From Gammaproteobacteria bacterium (lineage in GTDB: Bacteria; Pseudomonadota; Gammaproteobacteria; Pseudomonadales; Halieaceae): 58,997 nucleotides of DNA. Numbering within the stretch: the stretch's first letter is position 1; every line of letters begins with the position of its first letter. The position numbers and the translations under genes were made by a program. The stretch spans positions 1-58,997 of the forward strand of contig JAIBDN010000009.1 in assembly GCA_024686215.1 (NCBI GenBank), read 5' to 3'. A model generated the notes under the pieces. The model was not told the origin of the DNA, made no database searches, and saw nothing but the letters and a program-made list of their open reading frames with translations. Shown piece after piece: positions 24,845 through 33,868 of the stretch.

Positions 24845-26857
24845 ATGAGTGAGCAAGAGGTCAAAGTAGTTTTCACCCCCTCCGGGCGGCGCGGTACATT
24901 CCCGGTAGGAACACCGCTACTGCAGGCTGCCCGCACCCTGGGGGTAGATATCGATTCAGTGTGCGGAGGTCGTGGTTTGTGCGGACGTTGCCAGGTGCTC
25001 TGTGCCGAGGGTGAATTCCCCAAACACCAGATTTCTTCTTCTCCCGCGGCGCTGTCTCCGCAGAGCGAGACTGAAAGACACTACAGCGAACGCAAAAAAG
25101 CGCTTGCCCCGGGTCGCCGCCTCAGTTGCCACACATTGCTGCAGGCAGATGTGGTCATTGACGTGCCGCCGGAAAGCCAGGTGCATAGGCAGGTTGTGCG
25201 CAAGGAAGCCGAATACCGTGATATCAGCCTTGATGCCTCTGTGCGCCTGTACTCGGTGGAGGTCGGCGAAGCCGATATGCACCACCCCAAGGGAGATGTG
25301 CAGCGGCTGTTGCAGGCTCTGGAGGATGAGTGGGACCTGACTTCCCTGGAATGTGAGTTTAGCCTGTTAAGTACCCTGCAGGCATTGCTGCGCGAGGGTC
25401 ATTGGTTTATCACCGCTGCGGTATTCCAGGGGTCCCGGGTCATCGCGCTATGGCCGGGTTTTCACGATAGTATTTACGGTGTGGCTATCGATGTCGGCTC
25501 TACCACCGTGGCGGCGCACCTGTGCGACCTGGGAACCGGGGAAGTCGTCGCTGGCAGCAGCATGATGAACCCGCAGATACGCTTTGGTGAAGACCTGATG
25601 AGCAGGGTGTCTTACGTCATGATGCACCCGGCAGGCGCCGATGAAATGACTGCGGTTATACGCGATGCGATCAACACTCTGGTCGGGGAGGTGTGCGTAC
25701 AGGCGGATATCACCCGACAGCACGTCATTGAAATAAGTCTGGTTGCGAATCCGATCATGCACCATATTTTCCTGGGTATCAGCCCGGTAGAGCTGGGTGG
25801 CGCGCCCTTCGCACTGGCGACCGACACGGCGCTAAACCTGCGGGCCAGGGACGTCGACATCGACATCAATCACGGGGGCATGATTTACACCCTGCCGTGT
25901 ATCGCCGGCCACGTCGGCGCTGATACGGCGGGAGTAATTCTCTCCGAGGAGCCCCAGCTACAGGAAGAAATGACCCTACTGGTTGATGTGGGCACCAATG
26001 CTGAAATTGTGCTGGGCAATTGCGATCGTCTGCTTGCCTGTTCAAGCCCCACCGGTCCCGCCTTTGAAGGCGCGCAAATCTCCTGTGGCCAGCGGGCGGC
26101 GGCGGGCGCGATCGAGCGGGTGCGTATCGATCCCCAGACACTGGAGCCGCGTTTCAGGATTATCGGCAGCCATCTGTGGTCCGATGATTCCGCCTTTGAA
26201 CAGGCCGCGCAGGTCACCGGGGTCACCGGAATTTGTGGTTCGGGCATTATCGAGGTGGTTGCCGAGATGTTTCTCGCCGGTATCATCAGTGCAGATGGCG
26301 TGATCGACGGGGCCATGGCCGAGGTCAATCCGCGGGTATACGCCGATGGTCGCACCTGGTCCTATTTGCTGCACCAGGGAGACACGGCAATCAGTATTAC
26401 CCAGAATGACGTGCGCCAGATCCAGTTGGCCAAGGCCGCCCTCTATGCCGGTATCAAGTTGCTGATGGAAAAATTGCAGTTGGCAGCGGTTGATCGTATT
26501 CGTCTGGCCGGGGCCTTTGGTAGTAATATCGATGTCAAGTATGCGATGGTGCTTGGCCTGATACCGGACTGTGACTTGTCCCGCGTATCGTCGGCGGGTA
26601 ACGCGGCCGGCACGGGAGCCCGTATTGCCCTGCTCAACAACCAGGCCAGGCAACTGGTAGAGACTGTGGTGCGCGATATTGAAAAAGTTGAAACTGCAGT
26701 CGAGCCCAGGTTCCAGGAACATTTCGTCGATGCAATGGCTTTCCCCAACAAAACGGATGCGTTTCCCAACTTGTTCCTTGAGGTGACGCCACCGGCGCCA
26801 AAGCAGTTGGAGAACCCCGTGGAAGCCAGGGGCCGCAGGCGACGTCGAAGAGTCTAG
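24845..26857 (+). CDS. RACo-type reductive activator of corrinoid proteins
   Basis: A 670-residue protein with an N-terminal plant-type [2Fe-2S] ferredoxin domain (Cys40-x5-Cys46-x2-Cys49 and Cys95), a middle domain (about 110-215) and a C-terminal ASKHA ATPase region (GVAIDVGSTTVAAHL near 218, TLLVDVGTNAEIVLG near 378, GICGSGIIEVVAEM near 463). RACo proteins use ATP to return accidentally oxidised Co(II) corrinoid to Co(I). An activator is especially needed here because the operon also encodes O2-dependent enzymes. The C-terminus carries a GRRRRRR tail. The electron donor that reduces its cluster is not evident. Confidence 0.9.
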   Translation: MSEQEVKVVFTPSGRRGTFPVGTPLLQAARTLGVDIDSVCGGRGLCGRCQVLCAEGEFPKHQISSSPAALSPQSETERHYSERKKALAPGRRLSCHTLLQADVVIDVPPESQVHRQVVRKEAEYRDISLDASVRLYSVEVGEADMHHPKGDVQRLLQALEDEWDLTSLECEFSLLSTLQALLREGHWFITAAVFQGSRVIALWPGFHDSIYGVAIDVGSTTVAAHLCDLGTGEVVAGSSMMNPQIRFGEDLMSRVSYVMMHPAGADEMTAVIRDAINTLVGEVCVQADITRQHVIEISLVANPIMHHIFLGISPVELGGAPFALATDTALNLRARDVDIDINHGGMIYTLPCIAGHVGADTAGVILSEEPQLQEEMTLLVDVGTNAEIVLGNCDRLLACSSPTGPAFEGAQISCGQRAAAGAIERVRIDPQTLEPRFRIIGSHLWSDDSAFEQAAQVTGVTGICGSGIIEVVAEMFLAGIISADGVIDGAMAEVNPRVYADGRTWSYLLHQGDTAISITQNDVRQIQLAKAALYAGIKLLMEKLQLAAVDRIRLAGAFGSNIDVKYAMVLGLIPDCDLSRVSSAGNAAGTGARIALLNNQARQLVETVVRDIEKVETAVEPRFQEHFVDAMAFPNKTDAFPNLFLEVTPPAPKQLENPVEARGRRRRRRV

Positions 26858-26868
26858 AGGAGGGCGCA

Positions 26869-27966
26869 ATGTCGCATCTGGAGTTAGTGCGCGGCGACGG
26901 CATTCAGGTCGTCAGAGGATGGGCCGGCGGTAACCTGGAACTCCCTAACCTGTGGCTGCGCGACAATTGCCAGTGCAGTGAGTGCCGTGTGACGCAAACC
27001 ACGGAGAAAAAATTTCATATCGTTGATATACCCGTGGACCTGGAGCCGGCCTCGGTCTTGCTGGAGGACGGAGAGTTACTGATTGAGTGGCCCGACGGTC
27101 ATCGCAGCAGTTATGCTCTCGGCGATATCGAGGCTTTGATCGACGTTGCGCAACCTGCCTGGCAGGTCTGGCCAGATCCCTACCGACCGCAACCAGTGGA
27201 TTGGACCGCGTTCCTTGCAGACGACATCGTAGCTGCGAAGGCGCTTGAGGACTACCTGGCCAGCGGCGTTTTGCTGCTGGCCGATGCCCCGGTAGAAGCG
27301 GGTACACTCGAAGCGCTTGCCCCCCGTCTTGGTCCGATTCGCGAGGTCCTGTTTGAGCGCATACACAATGTAGAGGTAGATCCGGACGGCTACAACGTTG
27401 CCCACACCACGCTGCCCCTGCCACCACACAATGATTTCGCCAGTTATACCTGGCCACCCAGCGTGCAGGCCCTGCACATGCTGGCCAATGAAACCCAGGG
27501 TGGGGAATCGGTACTGGTCGACGGCTGGCAGATCCTGGAGAATCTGCGCCGGGATCAGCCCGATCATTTTGCCGCCCTGTGCAACACCCCGGTGCCTTTT
27601 CGCGAATTCGATGCCGACAACGAAACGTTCTCTGTGATGCCGATGGTGCGCTGTGACAGTGCGGGAAATATCGATGGACTGCGCTACTCCAACCAGTTGA
27701 TGCAGGCGATGGACCCGACGCGGCCGGGCGTGGTCGAATTCTACCGCGCATACCATGAACTCAGCCGGCGGGTTATGTCCGGCGAGGCCCGGATCTGCTT
27801 TCGCCTTGAGGGAGGACAGATCCTGGTACTGCAAGCCCACCGGGTATTGCATGGCAGGCAGGCCTTCACCGCCAATGCCCAGCGACATTTGCAGGACGCC
27901 TATTACGAGCAGGACAATGTGCGCAACCACCTCACGGTAGTGCGCCGGAGAATGAACAATGGATGA
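26869..27966 (+). CDS. tmpA: Fe(II)/2-oxoglutarate dioxygenase, TmpA-like (often annotated gamma-butyrobetaine hydroxylase)
   Basis: A 365-residue protein with the two-part BBOX layout: N-terminal DUF971-like zinc domain (LWLRDNCQCSECR) and C-terminal TauD/TfdA core with iron ligands His187-x-Asp189 (PPHNDF) and His328 (HRVLHGR), the following Arg binding 2-oxoglutarate. By family alone it could be gamma-butyrobetaine hydroxylase. Its 8-bp overlap with a PhnZ/TmpB-like HD-oxygenase gene points to TmpA, which hydroxylates 2-(trimethylammonio)ethylphosphonate at C1. The product is cleaved by TmpB to glycine betaine and phosphate, feeding the methyltransferase encoded upstream. Co-transcription with mttB-metF-RACo is indicated by an 11-bp gap. 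Confidence 0.72.
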   Translation: MSHLELVRGDGIQVVRGWAGGNLELPNLWLRDNCQCSECRVTQTTEKKFHIVDIPVDLEPASVLLEDGELLIEWPDGHRSSYALGDIEALIDVAQPAWQVWPDPYRPQPVDWTAFLADDIVAAKALEDYLASGVLLLADAPVEAGTLEALAPRLGPIREVLFERIHNVEVDPDGYNVAHTTLPLPPHNDFASYTWPPSVQALHMLANETQGGESVLVDGWQILENLRRDQPDHFAALCNTPVPFREFDADNETFSVMPMVRCDSAGNIDGLRYSNQLMQAMDPTRPGVVEFYRAYHELSRRVMSGEARICFRLEGGQILVLQAHRVLHGRQAFTANAQRHLQDAYYEQDNVRNHLTVVRRRMNNG

Positions 27967-28516
27967 CAAGGTTTCCTTTACGGCAATGGAGCATGCGCAG
28001 CGCGCAGAGTATGACCTGGTATTTGCCCACGACGAGGCAAACATCGCACTGCAGGCCGACAAGGTACTGGACTGGCTTGCAATAATGGAAGGGGATTCAC
28101 CCTATCGGATCAGCCGCCTGCAACACTGCCTGCAAACTGCGACCAGGGCGCAGCGGGACGGCGCCGACGACGAAACCGTTGTCTGCGCCTTATTGCATGA
28201 CATTGGTGACGTGTTGGCGCCCGCCAATCACTCCCAGGTAGCTGCCGCGCTTCTGCGGCCCTATGTGAGTGAAAAGAACTACTGGGTGGTCCTGCATCAT
28301 GGCTTGTTCCAGGGATATTACTGGCTGCAGCATTATGACAAGGATCCCGATAGCAGGGATCGCTATCGGGAACACCCGTATTACCAGGCCTGTGTGGATT
28401 TCTGCGCCAACTGGGACCAGTGTTCTTTCGACCCGGACTATCCCACTGAGCCACTGTCGCATTTCGAGCCGCTGGTGCGCGCTCTTTTTGCCAAAACCCC
28501 GGCAGAAACCCTGTAA
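27959..28516 (+). CDS. tmpB: HD-domain mixed-valent diiron oxygenase, TmpB/PhnZ-like
   Basis: A 185-residue HD-fold protein. Visible metal-site segments are 'SRLQHCLQTATRAQRDG', the HD pair in VCALLHDIGD, NHSQVAAALLRPYVSEKN, and VVLHHGLFQGYYW, matching the PhnZ/TmpB type rather than nucleotidyl HD hydrolases. PhnZ and TmpB oxidatively cleave the C-P bond of 1-hydroxy-2-(amino)ethylphosphonates; TmpB acts on the trimethylated form, giving glycine betaine and phosphate. The overlap with the preceding dioxygenase gene supports a two-step TmpA/TmpB pathway. Without enzymology, glycine (from aminoethylphosphonate) remains an alternative product. Confidence 0.72.
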   Translation: MDDKVSFTAMEHAQRAEYDLVFAHDEANIALQADKVLDWLAIMEGDSPYRISRLQHCLQTATRAQRDGADDETVVCALLHDIGDVLAPANHSQVAAALLRPYVSEKNYWVVLHHGLFQGYYWLQHYDKDPDSRDRYREHPYYQACVDFCANWDQCSFDPDYPTEPLSHFEPLVRALFAKTPAETL

Positions 28517-28929
28517 TGGCAGGCCCCGGGGGCGGGTGTGCCTGCGGCAGCGTGCGCTACCAGGTCGAGGGGCCGCTGCGCCAGGTAATAGCCTGTCACT
28601 GCGAACAGTGCCGGCGCAGCAGTGGGCACTTCGTGGCCGCAACCGCTACCCGCCGAAAATATTTTCACCTGCACGACTCAGCTGATTTGCGCTGGTATGA
28701 AGCTGTACCGGGCTTTCGCAGAGGCTTTTGCTCAGTGTGCGGCTCAAGCCTGTTTTTTGAACGGATCGGCGAGGACCGCATGTCTATTGCCGCGGGCAGT
28801 CTGGATGATGCTGGGGGATTGGGCATTGCCGCGCACATCTTTGTCGACGAGGCAGGTGCCTACTATGACGTAGATGATTCGGTGGAAAATTCGGCTGACC
28901 GTCACTGCTCCGTCGCCTTGCCGGCGTGA
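28516..28929 (+). CDS. GFA/CENP-V-family zinc protein
   Basis: A 137-residue protein with the GFA zinc pattern: Cys8-x-Cys10-Gly, Cys27-His-Cys29-x2-Cys32, and Cys72-x2-Cys75-Gly. The family is named after a glutathione-dependent formaldehyde-activating enzyme, although the role of most members is unproven. As last gene of the demethylation operon (its ATG overlaps the tmpB stop: TAATG) it may help dispose of formaldehyde released by Rieske or dehydrogenase demethylation. It ends 44 bp from the convergent BCCT gene; I see no clear terminator hairpin between them. Confidence 0.78.
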   Translation: MAGPGGGCACGSVRYQVEGPLRQVIACHCEQCRRSSGHFVAATATRRKYFHLHDSADLRWYEAVPGFRRGFCSVCGSSLFFERIGEDRMSIAAGSLDDAGGLGIAAHIFVDEAGAYYDVDDSVENSADRHCSVALPA

Positions 28930-28972
28930 ACCTCACACAGGGTGAATGAGGCGCGGCCAAATCCCGGGCTGC

Positions 28973-30586
28973 TTATCCCCGCGGCTCCGACCTGTCAGTC
29001 CAAAGAGCTTGAAGAAAAGCAACGACCATCAGCACCATCACCACGGAGAATGGCAAGGCGCCAATAATCATCACTGAGCGCAGCGCTTCGAGACCGCCGG
29101 CAACCAGCAGTGCGACGATAATGCCAGTCACGATGAGGCCCCAGATCACCACGTGCTTGTTGTTGTGTACATCCTGTTCCCCGCCAGAGGCGATGGTATT
29201 GATCACCAGTACCGCTGAGTCTGCCGAAGTCACCAGATAGGTCAGCAGGAGTACGACTGAAAGTATCGACAGGGGCAGGGCCCACTGCGAGTCGAGCAGT
29301 AATTTTATGGTCGTGAACAACTGGGCGGATAGATCTGAATTGGTAATCGTCCCGTTTGCCTTGCCCGATAATTCCAGATCGATCGCGGTGCCTCCCACGA
29401 TGCAAAACCAGGTAAAGCACATCAATGAGGGCACGATCATCGCACCCAGAACATATTCGCGAATGGTTCTGCCCCGGGAGACGCGCGACAGGAACAGCCC
29501 CACAAAAGGCGTGAAAGCGATCCACCAGGCCCAGTAGAAAATTGTCCAGTCTCCCTGCCACACACTGAGCGCTTGTTGCACCGCATCGTCGCCCGCGTGC
29601 CACACGGTTGTCGACATGCTCGGTAAGGCGACCAGGTAATCGAGGATGCCCTGGAAAAACGATTCGACAGCGAATGCCCAGGCACCAAACGCGATAAAGC
29701 AGGACAGCAGCACGAACGACAAAACCATATTGAGGTTGGACAGCCAGCGGATACCCCTCACCACGCCGGAACTTGCTGACAGCGTTGAGGCAAGCATAAT
29801 CAGCACAACGGACATCACCAGAGCCAGGGAGGTGGGTTTTCCGGCGGCGTCCATGATCCATTGGGCACCGGATATCTGGTGAACACCGAATGCGAACTGA
29901 GTGACGCCATAGCCGATAGTTACACCCACGCCGATGACGGTGGCAAGTATCGCCGCCGTGTCTACGATGTTGCCCAAAAATCTCGACCCGCGACCGCTCA
30001 GCAACGGCGACAGGGGGGATCGGATAGTCAGTGGCAGCCCGCGGTGATAGCTGAAGTAAGCCATCGACATGCCCACGATGCCGTAACAACCCCAGGGGGT
30101 CAGGCCATAGTGCAGTAGCGTCCACTTGTATGCGCTACGCACATTGTTGGCTGCAAGGCTGTCGGTGTTGCCCAGAATGACATCGGGATTATTGGTAAAG
30201 TGAAAGATGGGCTCGGCAGTGGAGTAGGTGAGCATGCCCACCCCGATGCCGGCACCGAACATCATGGAAAACCAGGCGAAATTGGAGAATTCAGGGCGCT
30301 CGTGAGGTTTGCCGAGCCTGATCTTGCCTGTTTTCGGCCACAGGGCAAGGAGCAGGCATATCGCCATGAAAAAAGTAGTGGCGGCAATATACCAACCGCC
30401 GAATACCGAGATGGTTATCGCTTGCACCTGGGCGAGTATCACGGCCGCCTGGTCTGAGGTCGACGCCCAGAGAATCAGCAGGAGAATAATCCCCTTGGAC
30501 GAGAGTGATATCCACTTGTTGTAACCCCGGTAAAAGCCTGATTCTTCCAGGTGGGTCTTTCCCGGCCTCGCGGCTGAATTACTCAT
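28973..30586 (-). CDS. BCCT-family carrier 2
   Basis: A 537-residue membrane protein with about 12 helices. It keeps the glycine motif (GAGIGVGMLTYSTAEP) and most of the aromatic box (FYWAWWIAFTPF), but the last Trp of the WxWWxxW pattern is Phe. The conserved SRVSRGRTIREY segment follows. It is transcribed alone, convergent with the corrinoid/tmpAB operon. It could import the quaternary ammonium substrate of that operon; specificity cannot be read from sequence. Confidence 0.9.
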   Translation of the reverse strand: MSNSAARPGKTHLEESGFYRGYNKWISLSSKGIILLLILWASTSDQAAVILAQVQAITISVFGGWYIAATTFFMAICLLLALWPKTGKIRLGKPHERPEFSNFAWFSMMFGAGIGVGMLTYSTAEPIFHFTNNPDVILGNTDSLAANNVRSAYKWTLLHYGLTPWGCYGIVGMSMAYFSYHRGLPLTIRSPLSPLLSGRGSRFLGNIVDTAAILATVIGVGVTIGYGVTQFAFGVHQISGAQWIMDAAGKPTSLALVMSVVLIMLASTLSASSGVVRGIRWLSNLNMVLSFVLLSCFIAFGAWAFAVESFFQGILDYLVALPSMSTTVWHAGDDAVQQALSVWQGDWTIFYWAWWIAFTPFVGLFLSRVSRGRTIREYVLGAMIVPSLMCFTWFCIVGGTAIDLELSGKANGTITNSDLSAQLFTTIKLLLDSQWALPLSILSVVLLLTYLVTSADSAVLVINTIASGGEQDVHNNKHVVIWGLIVTGIIVALLVAGGLEALRSVMIIGALPFSVVMVLMVVAFLQALWTDRSEPRG

Positions 30587-30725
30587 TATTATTGATCTTT
30601 TATTTTCTTACTCAGCCAGTGTACAGGAAAATATTTGAGGAGTATCTTCCGCAATGAGATAGCGAGTTGTGATCGGATACAGGGACGGGCAATTTTCCAC
30701 ATCAGGCCTGCCGAGGAAGTGACCA

Positions 30726-31751
30726 ATGGCTGAAAATGTAAGCGCCGCAGCAACCAGGGAAGCCCTGCTGCCGTTTCCGGACGAAATCCCGGCAGGGTAT
30801 CTGCCCCTGGCCGGCGAACCTGTATTCGACCCTGGCAAACACCTGGCGTTGGAGGCGCCACAGTCTGTTACCAGCCTCAATGAGCTCGGTTACAGCGCAG
30901 ACGTTATCGCGCAGTGTCCATCTGTGTTTGGCGTCAGCGCCGCGTTCAGAATCCTTTCCGCCGAGGGTGTGGCGGTGATGAGCGATATCTGTGGGCAGAT
31001 TTACTGAAATCGCAATGACAGTGGCGGCACGGGCAAAGCCCGTTTGGGCTCATTTGCCCGGGGAGCCGGATATCGCTCCCGGTTCATTCATGATTTCTGT
31101 GACAGTGTTGAGCTTGCTGAACACCTGAGCGCGATTGCCGGCGTGCACCTGGGGCGACATTCGGTGCCTGCGGTAGCCTGTGGGATCAACTATGCGCCGG
31201 AAGATATTACCCGGGCGGTCGATACCTGGCATGTTGACTCGGTAGCCTTTGATGTGGTCCTGATGCTTTCCGACCCTGCGACGATCAAGGGCGGTGAATT
31301 CCAGTTCTTCCATGGCACCAAAGATGAGGGGCAGGCTTTGCTGGGCATACGGGGCGAAGAGGGTCGCGATGCCGAACTGCCGTGCGACCGGGTGAAGACA
31401 ATTGCTTTTCCCGCCGCGGGCTACGGGTTCCTGCAACAGGGCAATATGATTTTTCATCGGGCTCGCCGCCTCGCGAAAAAGGTGGAACGTGTCACCATGA
31501 TTCCGTCATTCGAAGTGCTACCGGCTAGCACCCGGGATGCCACCAATTCCATAAACATGTTGGACTGGAGTGATCCCGGACTGGCCGCGGAACTGGCGCG
31601 CCGGGAGGTATGGAGAGCCGCGGCGCGACTCAACGGGCTGCTTGATACCATTTCATTGTCACATGATCGCAGCACCCTGCATCGCCTTATCGGGGATGCC
31701 CTGGAGCCGTTGCACAGCTTGCAGGAATCCTTGGAGAAACCCGATTCATGA
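30726..31751 (+). pseudogene. ArpA-like Fe(II)/2-oxoglutarate oxygenase interrupted by one in-frame TGA
   Basis: One reading frame runs from ATG 30726 (GAGGAA seven bases upstream) to 31751, broken only by TGA at 31005-31007. Part 1 (93 residues) has the family N-terminus (FPDEIPAGYLPLAGEPVFDP, NELGYSADVIAQCPSVFGV). Part 2 carries the His-x-Asp iron motif (DTWHVDSV) and a C-terminal GFLQQGNMIFHRAR with the likely distal His. No indel is needed to join them, so a single nonsense change is the simplest reading. A strong hairpin (31031-31059) lies 23 bases after the TGA. The stop overlaps the next gene start (ATGA), so part 2 may still be translated for coupling. The exact family name is tentative. 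Confidence 0.62.
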
Positions 31752-32719
31752 AGTCACTCCCGGAACTTGCCGGTCGTAAAGTACTGGTCACGGGTGCAGC
31801 GGGGTGCATTGGTGCCTGGGTAGTAAAACTGCTGCGCGGCATGGATGCGGTACCGGTCGTATTCGATATCACAGAAAACCGTGAACGGCTGGACCTGATA
31901 ATGCCCGACGCCGGGGAAGTCATCTGGGAAGTGGGCGACATCACCGACTACAGCCAGCTGCTATCGAGCATAGCGCATCACGATGTCACCGCGATCATTC
32001 ACCTCGCCGCGCTGCAGGTACCTTTCTGTAAAGCCGATCCGGTAAAGAGTACCGCCATCAACGTCATGGGCTCGACGCATATCCTGGAATGTGCCAGGCA
32101 GGCCGGAATCAAACGCCTGGCGTATGCCAGTTCGATTGCTGCACCCGCTATGGGCGATAATCCCTGGCTGTCTACACTCTACGGTGCGCACAAGGCCTGT
32201 GGCGAACAGATGGCGTCGGTGTACTGGCAGGACTGGCAGGTACCGAGTGTCGGCATTCGCCCCGCTATTGTTTATGGACCCGGTCGCGACCAGGGGATGA
32301 GCGCCGCACCCACGGTCGGCATGTTGGCCGCCTATTGCGGCCAGCCATATCATGTGCCTTTTGGCGGCGAGGTTAGCTATGTTCACGCCGAAGACGCCGC
32401 GATCCGGTTTATCTCGGCGCTGTCAGAACAGCGGCGGGGCGCTCCTGTTTTTGATCTCAATGGCACGCCGGATGATTTGGCGCAGGTGCTGGAAATTATC
32501 CGGGGCTATATTCCAGGCGCCGTTCTGCAGCAGTCGGGCGGCCCAATGCCTTTCCCCGCATTGCCGGACGACGGGCAACTCGATGCCTATCTCGACATTG
32601 AGCCGTGCAGGCCGCTGCGGCAGGGCATAGCGGATACCTTTGCCTGTTTCGATGATGCGCAGTCAAGGGGCATCGACTTGCAGGCGCTATTAGAGCGCAC
32701 AGTGAGCAAAACGCCATGA
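31748..32719 (+). CDS. NAD-dependent epimerase/dehydratase-family protein
   Basis: A 323-residue extended SDR: nucleotide motif VLVTGAAGCIGAWVV (GxxGxxG), catalytic Tyr-x3-Lys in LYGAHKACGE, and Ser-rich YASSIAAPA before it. It overlaps the upstream broken oxygenase and the downstream FAH gene by ATGA junctions, so these genes form one unit. Neighbouring FAH, SDR and mandelate-racemase-type genes suggest oxidation of a hydroxy- or sugar-acid-like intermediate; the substrate is not evident. Confidence 0.8.
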   Translation: MKSLPELAGRKVLVTGAAGCIGAWVVKLLRGMDAVPVVFDITENRERLDLIMPDAGEVIWEVGDITDYSQLLSSIAHHDVTAIIHLAALQVPFCKADPVKSTAINVMGSTHILECARQAGIKRLAYASSIAAPAMGDNPWLSTLYGAHKACGEQMASVYWQDWQVPSVGIRPAIVYGPGRDQGMSAAPTVGMLAAYCGQPYHVPFGGEVSYVHAEDAAIRFISALSEQRRGAPVFDLNGTPDDLAQVLEIIRGYIPGAVLQQSGGPMPFPALPDDGQLDAYLDIEPCRPLRQGIADTFACFDDAQSRGIDLQALLERTVSKTP

Positions 32720-33561
32720 GACTGGTGCGATTCGGAGAAAAACGGCAAGAGAAACCCGGTATCCTCGATAGTGACGGCGTGCTGCGTGATGTCAGCACCT
32801 GCGTAGAGGATTGGACCGGCGATACCTTGCACGATGACAGTCTGGAATACGTGAGACAACACCTGCAGGATTTTGCGGTGGTGACGCAAGACGTCAGGTT
32901 GGGACCCCCGGTGAACCGCGTGGGAAAAATTGTCGGCTGTGCACTGACCTACGGCAAGCATGCGGCAGAGGCCGGCCTGGAGTTGCCAACAGATCCCATG
33001 TTTATGCTGACATCACCCACGGCAATCAATGGCCCGACGGATGACGTCGTCATACCGCGGGGTGGCACCCAGCTGGACTGGGAAGTCGAACTGGCCGTGG
33101 TCATCGGTAAGGGCGGCAGCTACATAGCCGTTGAGGACGCGCTGAGCCATGTCGCCGGATTCTGCGTTTCCAACGATGTCTCTGAAAGAGTCTTTCAGCT
33201 GGAGAGGGGCACGCAGTGGACCAAGGGAAAAAGCGCCGACACCCTTAAGCCAATCGGTCCGTGGCTGGTGACTCGCGACCAGGTGGGTGATCCCAACCAA
33301 CTCGCTATCTCGATGACTGTGAACGGTGAAACCATGCAGTCCAGCAACACATCCGATATGGTATTTTCAATTGCCGAGCTTATTTCGCGCATATCCGCCT
33401 ACCTCAGCTGGATGCCAGGTGATGTATTAATGACGGGGACGCCGGCGGGTGTGGGCTATGGCATGGATCCCCAGCTCTACCTTAAGCCGGGCGATGTCAT
33501 GGAGGCGCGGATTGAAAAACTGGGCGCCCAACGCTCGGTGGTGAAAAGCTATGACGACTGA
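32716..33561 (+). CDS. Fumarylacetoacetate hydrolase-family protein
   Basis: A 281-residue FAH-fold protein: N-terminal cap (MRLVRFGEKRQEKPGILD), metal-site segments DWEVELAVVIGKGG and SNDVSERVFQ, the TLKPIGPWLVTRDQ loop, and GDVLMTGTPAGVGYG. Family members cleave or hydrate 2-keto acids (acylpyruvases, 2-keto-3-deoxy acid hydrolases). It sits between an epimerase and an SDR in a catabolic unit, consistent with final breakdown of a keto-acid. Substrate unknown. Confidence 0.85.
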   Translation: MRLVRFGEKRQEKPGILDSDGVLRDVSTCVEDWTGDTLHDDSLEYVRQHLQDFAVVTQDVRLGPPVNRVGKIVGCALTYGKHAAEAGLELPTDPMFMLTSPTAINGPTDDVVIPRGGTQLDWEVELAVVIGKGGSYIAVEDALSHVAGFCVSNDVSERVFQLERGTQWTKGKSADTLKPIGPWLVTRDQVGDPNQLAISMTVNGETMQSSNTSDMVFSIAELISRISAYLSWMPGDVLMTGTPAGVGYGMDPQLYLKPGDVMEARIEKLGAQRSVVKSYDD

Positions 33562-33868
33562 CTCCTCGACAAGGGTGGTTGTCGTTACCGGTGGTTCACA
33601 AAATATAGGCCTGGCCATCGCTCAGCGCTTTCTTAATGGCGGAGCGGTGGTGATCAGCGCAGATCTCTCTGCGCCCGACGATGATCGTTTGGAATTCGTG
33701 CGCACGGATATCACCCGTGAAGCAGACGTGGTGGCTCTCATGAGCGATGTCATAAGCCGTCACGGCCATCTGGATGTGCTGGTGAACAATGCGGGCATCG
33801 CTGTGGAGGTTGCCACTTCCCTCTCTTCAATAGCCCGGGCCTGGAAGGCAAATGTCAAAGACCATTGA
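33551..33868 (+). pseudogene. SDR-family N-terminal fragment
   Basis: Codes 105 residues starting with a good SDR cofactor motif (VVVVTGGSQNIGLAIAQ) and reaching LVNNAG, then ends in unrelated sequence. The catalytic Ser-Tyr-Lys half of an SDR is absent. The frame ends inside the start of the next, complete SDR gene, so the missing two thirds were probably deleted. It begins within the FAH gene (10-bp overlap), as a real gene once would. Confidence 0.75.

Noticed and set aside
26869..27966. Simple gamma-butyrobetaine hydroxylase (carnitine synthesis) annotation
   Set aside because: Possible by domain layout, but the overlapping PhnZ/TmpB-type HD gene and the glycine-betaine-type operon favour TmpA. 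No carnitine-specific genes are nearby. Kept as an alternative.
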